Of a stretch of DNA of 64,000 bases, positions 63,108-64,000 are shown piece after piece (within the stretch, counting starts at the first letter, position 1; every line of letters begins with the position of its first letter). Source of the DNA: Woeseiaceae bacterium (GTDB taxonomy: Bacteria > Pseudomonadota > Gammaproteobacteria > Steroidobacterales > Woeseiaceae); assembly GCA_028289545.1 (NCBI GenBank), contig JANQPG010000092.1, positions 1-64,000 of the forward strand, given 5' to 3'. The translations under genes and the position numbers were made by a program. The notes below the pieces were generated by a model, which saw only the letters and a list, made by a program, of their open reading frames with translations, did no database searches and was not told where the DNA came from.

Positions 63108-64000
63108 ATGGTGAACAAACGAACAAGCGCAGCGCTGCTGCTCTGCCTGGCCGGCGCCGGCGCAGCGGCACAAGACGAAGGTCAGCGTGCGGCGCTGGAG
63201 GAAGTGATCGTCACGGCTGAACGACGCTCCGAAAGCCTGCAGGACGTGTCGGTGTCGGTCAGCGCGTTCAACGAAGATATGATGGAACGTCGGCAGGTCA
63301 CGGAGATACTGCAGGTCATGAACGATGTGCCGAATCTCGTCGGTAACAACAACGTTGGGCAGAGTAGCGCAACGACGTTCTTCATCCGCGGCGTCGGCTC
63401 CACCGAATCGATCCCGACCGTGGACACGACGGTTGGACTGTACGTCGACGGCGTCTACATCGGTCGCCAGGGCGTCAACAACTTCAGTCTCTTCGACATC
63501 GATCGGGTCGAGGTGCTGCGAGGACCGCAGGGCACGCTGTACGGCCGCAACTCCAGCGGCGGGGCCGTGAAGATCGTGACCAAGCAGCCGGGCCCGGAAC
63601 TGTCGCGTCGGATCGAGTTTGCCTACGGCGAAGACGATTTCCTGTCTGCCCGTGGCTCATTGAACACGCAGGTGGGTGATGGCCCCCTGTACTTTGGAGG
63701 GAATTTCCTGGTCGAGCAGCGGGATGGCGTCACCGAGAACATCACCCTGGATCGCGACGTCAACGACAAGGACTACATGGGCGGTCGCGCATCCCTGCGC
63801 TGGGAGCCGAGCGACTCGGCAAAATTCACGTTGATCGGGGACTACAGCCGGGTCGATGAGAACGGATTGTATGGTGTCAATGTTCTCGAGTCGGACTCCG
63901 CTGTCCCGAGCATTGCGAACACACCGACCGGCGATCTCTTTCAGATCGTCAGCGACGAAGACATCGACAACGAGGCAGTGGCTTGGGGCATCTCCCTGCA
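63108..64000 (+). CDS. TonB-dependent receptor, 5' part (cut by window edge)
   Basis: Start ATG 63108 (GGGGGA upstream; ATG 63069 possible); the frame runs open past the right edge. Signal peptide (SAALLLCLAGAGAAAQDEGQ), TonB box (LEEVIVTAERRSESLQDVSV), and plug with VEVLRGPQGTLYGRNSSGGA are complete; the barrel begins and is cut. It is divergent from an IclR regulator and most like the receptor in the 24-33 kb catabolic operon. Confidence 0.92.
   Translation, partial: MVNKRTSAALLLCLAGAGAAAQDEGQRAALEEVIVTAERRSESLQDVSVSVSAFNEDMMERRQVTEILQVMNDVPNLVGNNNVGQSSATTFFIRGVGSTESIPTVDTTVGLYVDGVYIGRQGVNNFSLFDIDRVEVLRGPQGTLYGRNSSGGAVKIVTKQPGPELSRRIEFAYGEDDFLSARGSLNTQVGDGPLYFGGNFLVEQRDGVTENITLDRDVNDKDYMGGRASLRWEPSDSAKFTLIGDYSRVDENGLYGVNVLESDSAVPSIANTPTGDLFQIVSDEDIDNEAVAWGISL

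Noticed and set aside
1..64000. Mobile elements, CRISPR arrays, rRNA or tRNA genes
   Set aside because: I saw no transposase or integrase reading frame, no regular direct repeats with spacers, and no tRNA- or rRNA-like sequence. A dedicated RNA search would be needed to exclude small RNAs.

Overview
The window looks like chromosomal DNA of a high-GC, aerobic, Gram-negative bacterium, most likely a gammaproteobacterium of the marine or soil heterotroph type (Woeseia/Steroidobacter-like). This placement is an inference from the TonB-dependent receptors, the Cus-type RND pump, the LolA-like/RND export genes, the Tat-exported Mo enzymes and GTG/TTG starts with good Shine-Dalgarno sequences. No rRNA, tRNA, CRISPR array, insertion sequence or phage gene is visible. 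The first gene is cut by the left edge and a TonB receptor is cut by the right edge.

Layout. 1-9.8 kb: small metabolic and regulatory genes (ArsR + SRPBCC, Lrp + SNF-family transporter + GNAT, GFA, a lipoprotein, a cupin overlapping an orphan NuoB-like protein, an AhpD-like protein, two divergent DJ-1/PfpI proteins, an inositol-phosphatase-like protein, a GNAT). 9.9-16.1 kb: a copper/silver efflux operon (small Cys-rich protein, TolC-type protein, CusB, CusA). 16.2-23.3 kb: secreted and membrane proteins of unknown function and a vanadium haloperoxidase-type protein divergent from an HxlR regulator. 23.5-32.8 kb: an IclR regulator divergent from a seven-gene catabolic operon: fused E1 alpha/beta, free lipoyl domain, TonB receptor, alpha/beta-hydrolase fold, DUF1330-like, amidohydrolase fold, acyl-CoA ligase. 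32.9-39.3 kb: two tandem duplicated secreted Cys-containing proteins, a DUF3108-like protein, a CadC-like membrane regulator and an FG-GAP lipoprotein. 39.6-43.5 kb: a BlaI repressor with an M56 protease fused to ankyrin repeats, then a GMC oxidoreductase with a Tat small subunit. 43.5-51.3 kb: a two-component system divergent from a thioesterase / RND-LolA fusion / outer membrane protein operon. 51.3-57.6 kb: a Mo oxidoreductase, a second SRPBCC + ArsR module divergent from a glutathione transferase, and an AraC regulator divergent from an IorAB-type Mo hydroxylase. 57.6-64 kb: a Fur-box-controlled iron-uptake region (PepSY protein and membrane protein opposite a TonB receptor), then a second IclR regulator divergent from another TonB receptor.

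The strongest candidate for an undescribed system is the IclR-controlled cluster at 23.5-32.8 kb. It has a 2-oxoacid dehydrogenase E1 and a stand-alone lipoyl domain without E2 acyltransferase or E3, an alpha/beta-hydrolase whose nucleophile position is Ala, and an amidohydrolase-fold protein that has lost its HxH metal motif, all with a dedicated outer membrane receptor and a CoA ligase. Two further unusual architectures are the M56-ankyrin sensor protease under BlaI control, with two perfect operators, and an RND exporter fused in frame to a LolA-like periplasmic domain that still carries what looks like its old signal peptide.
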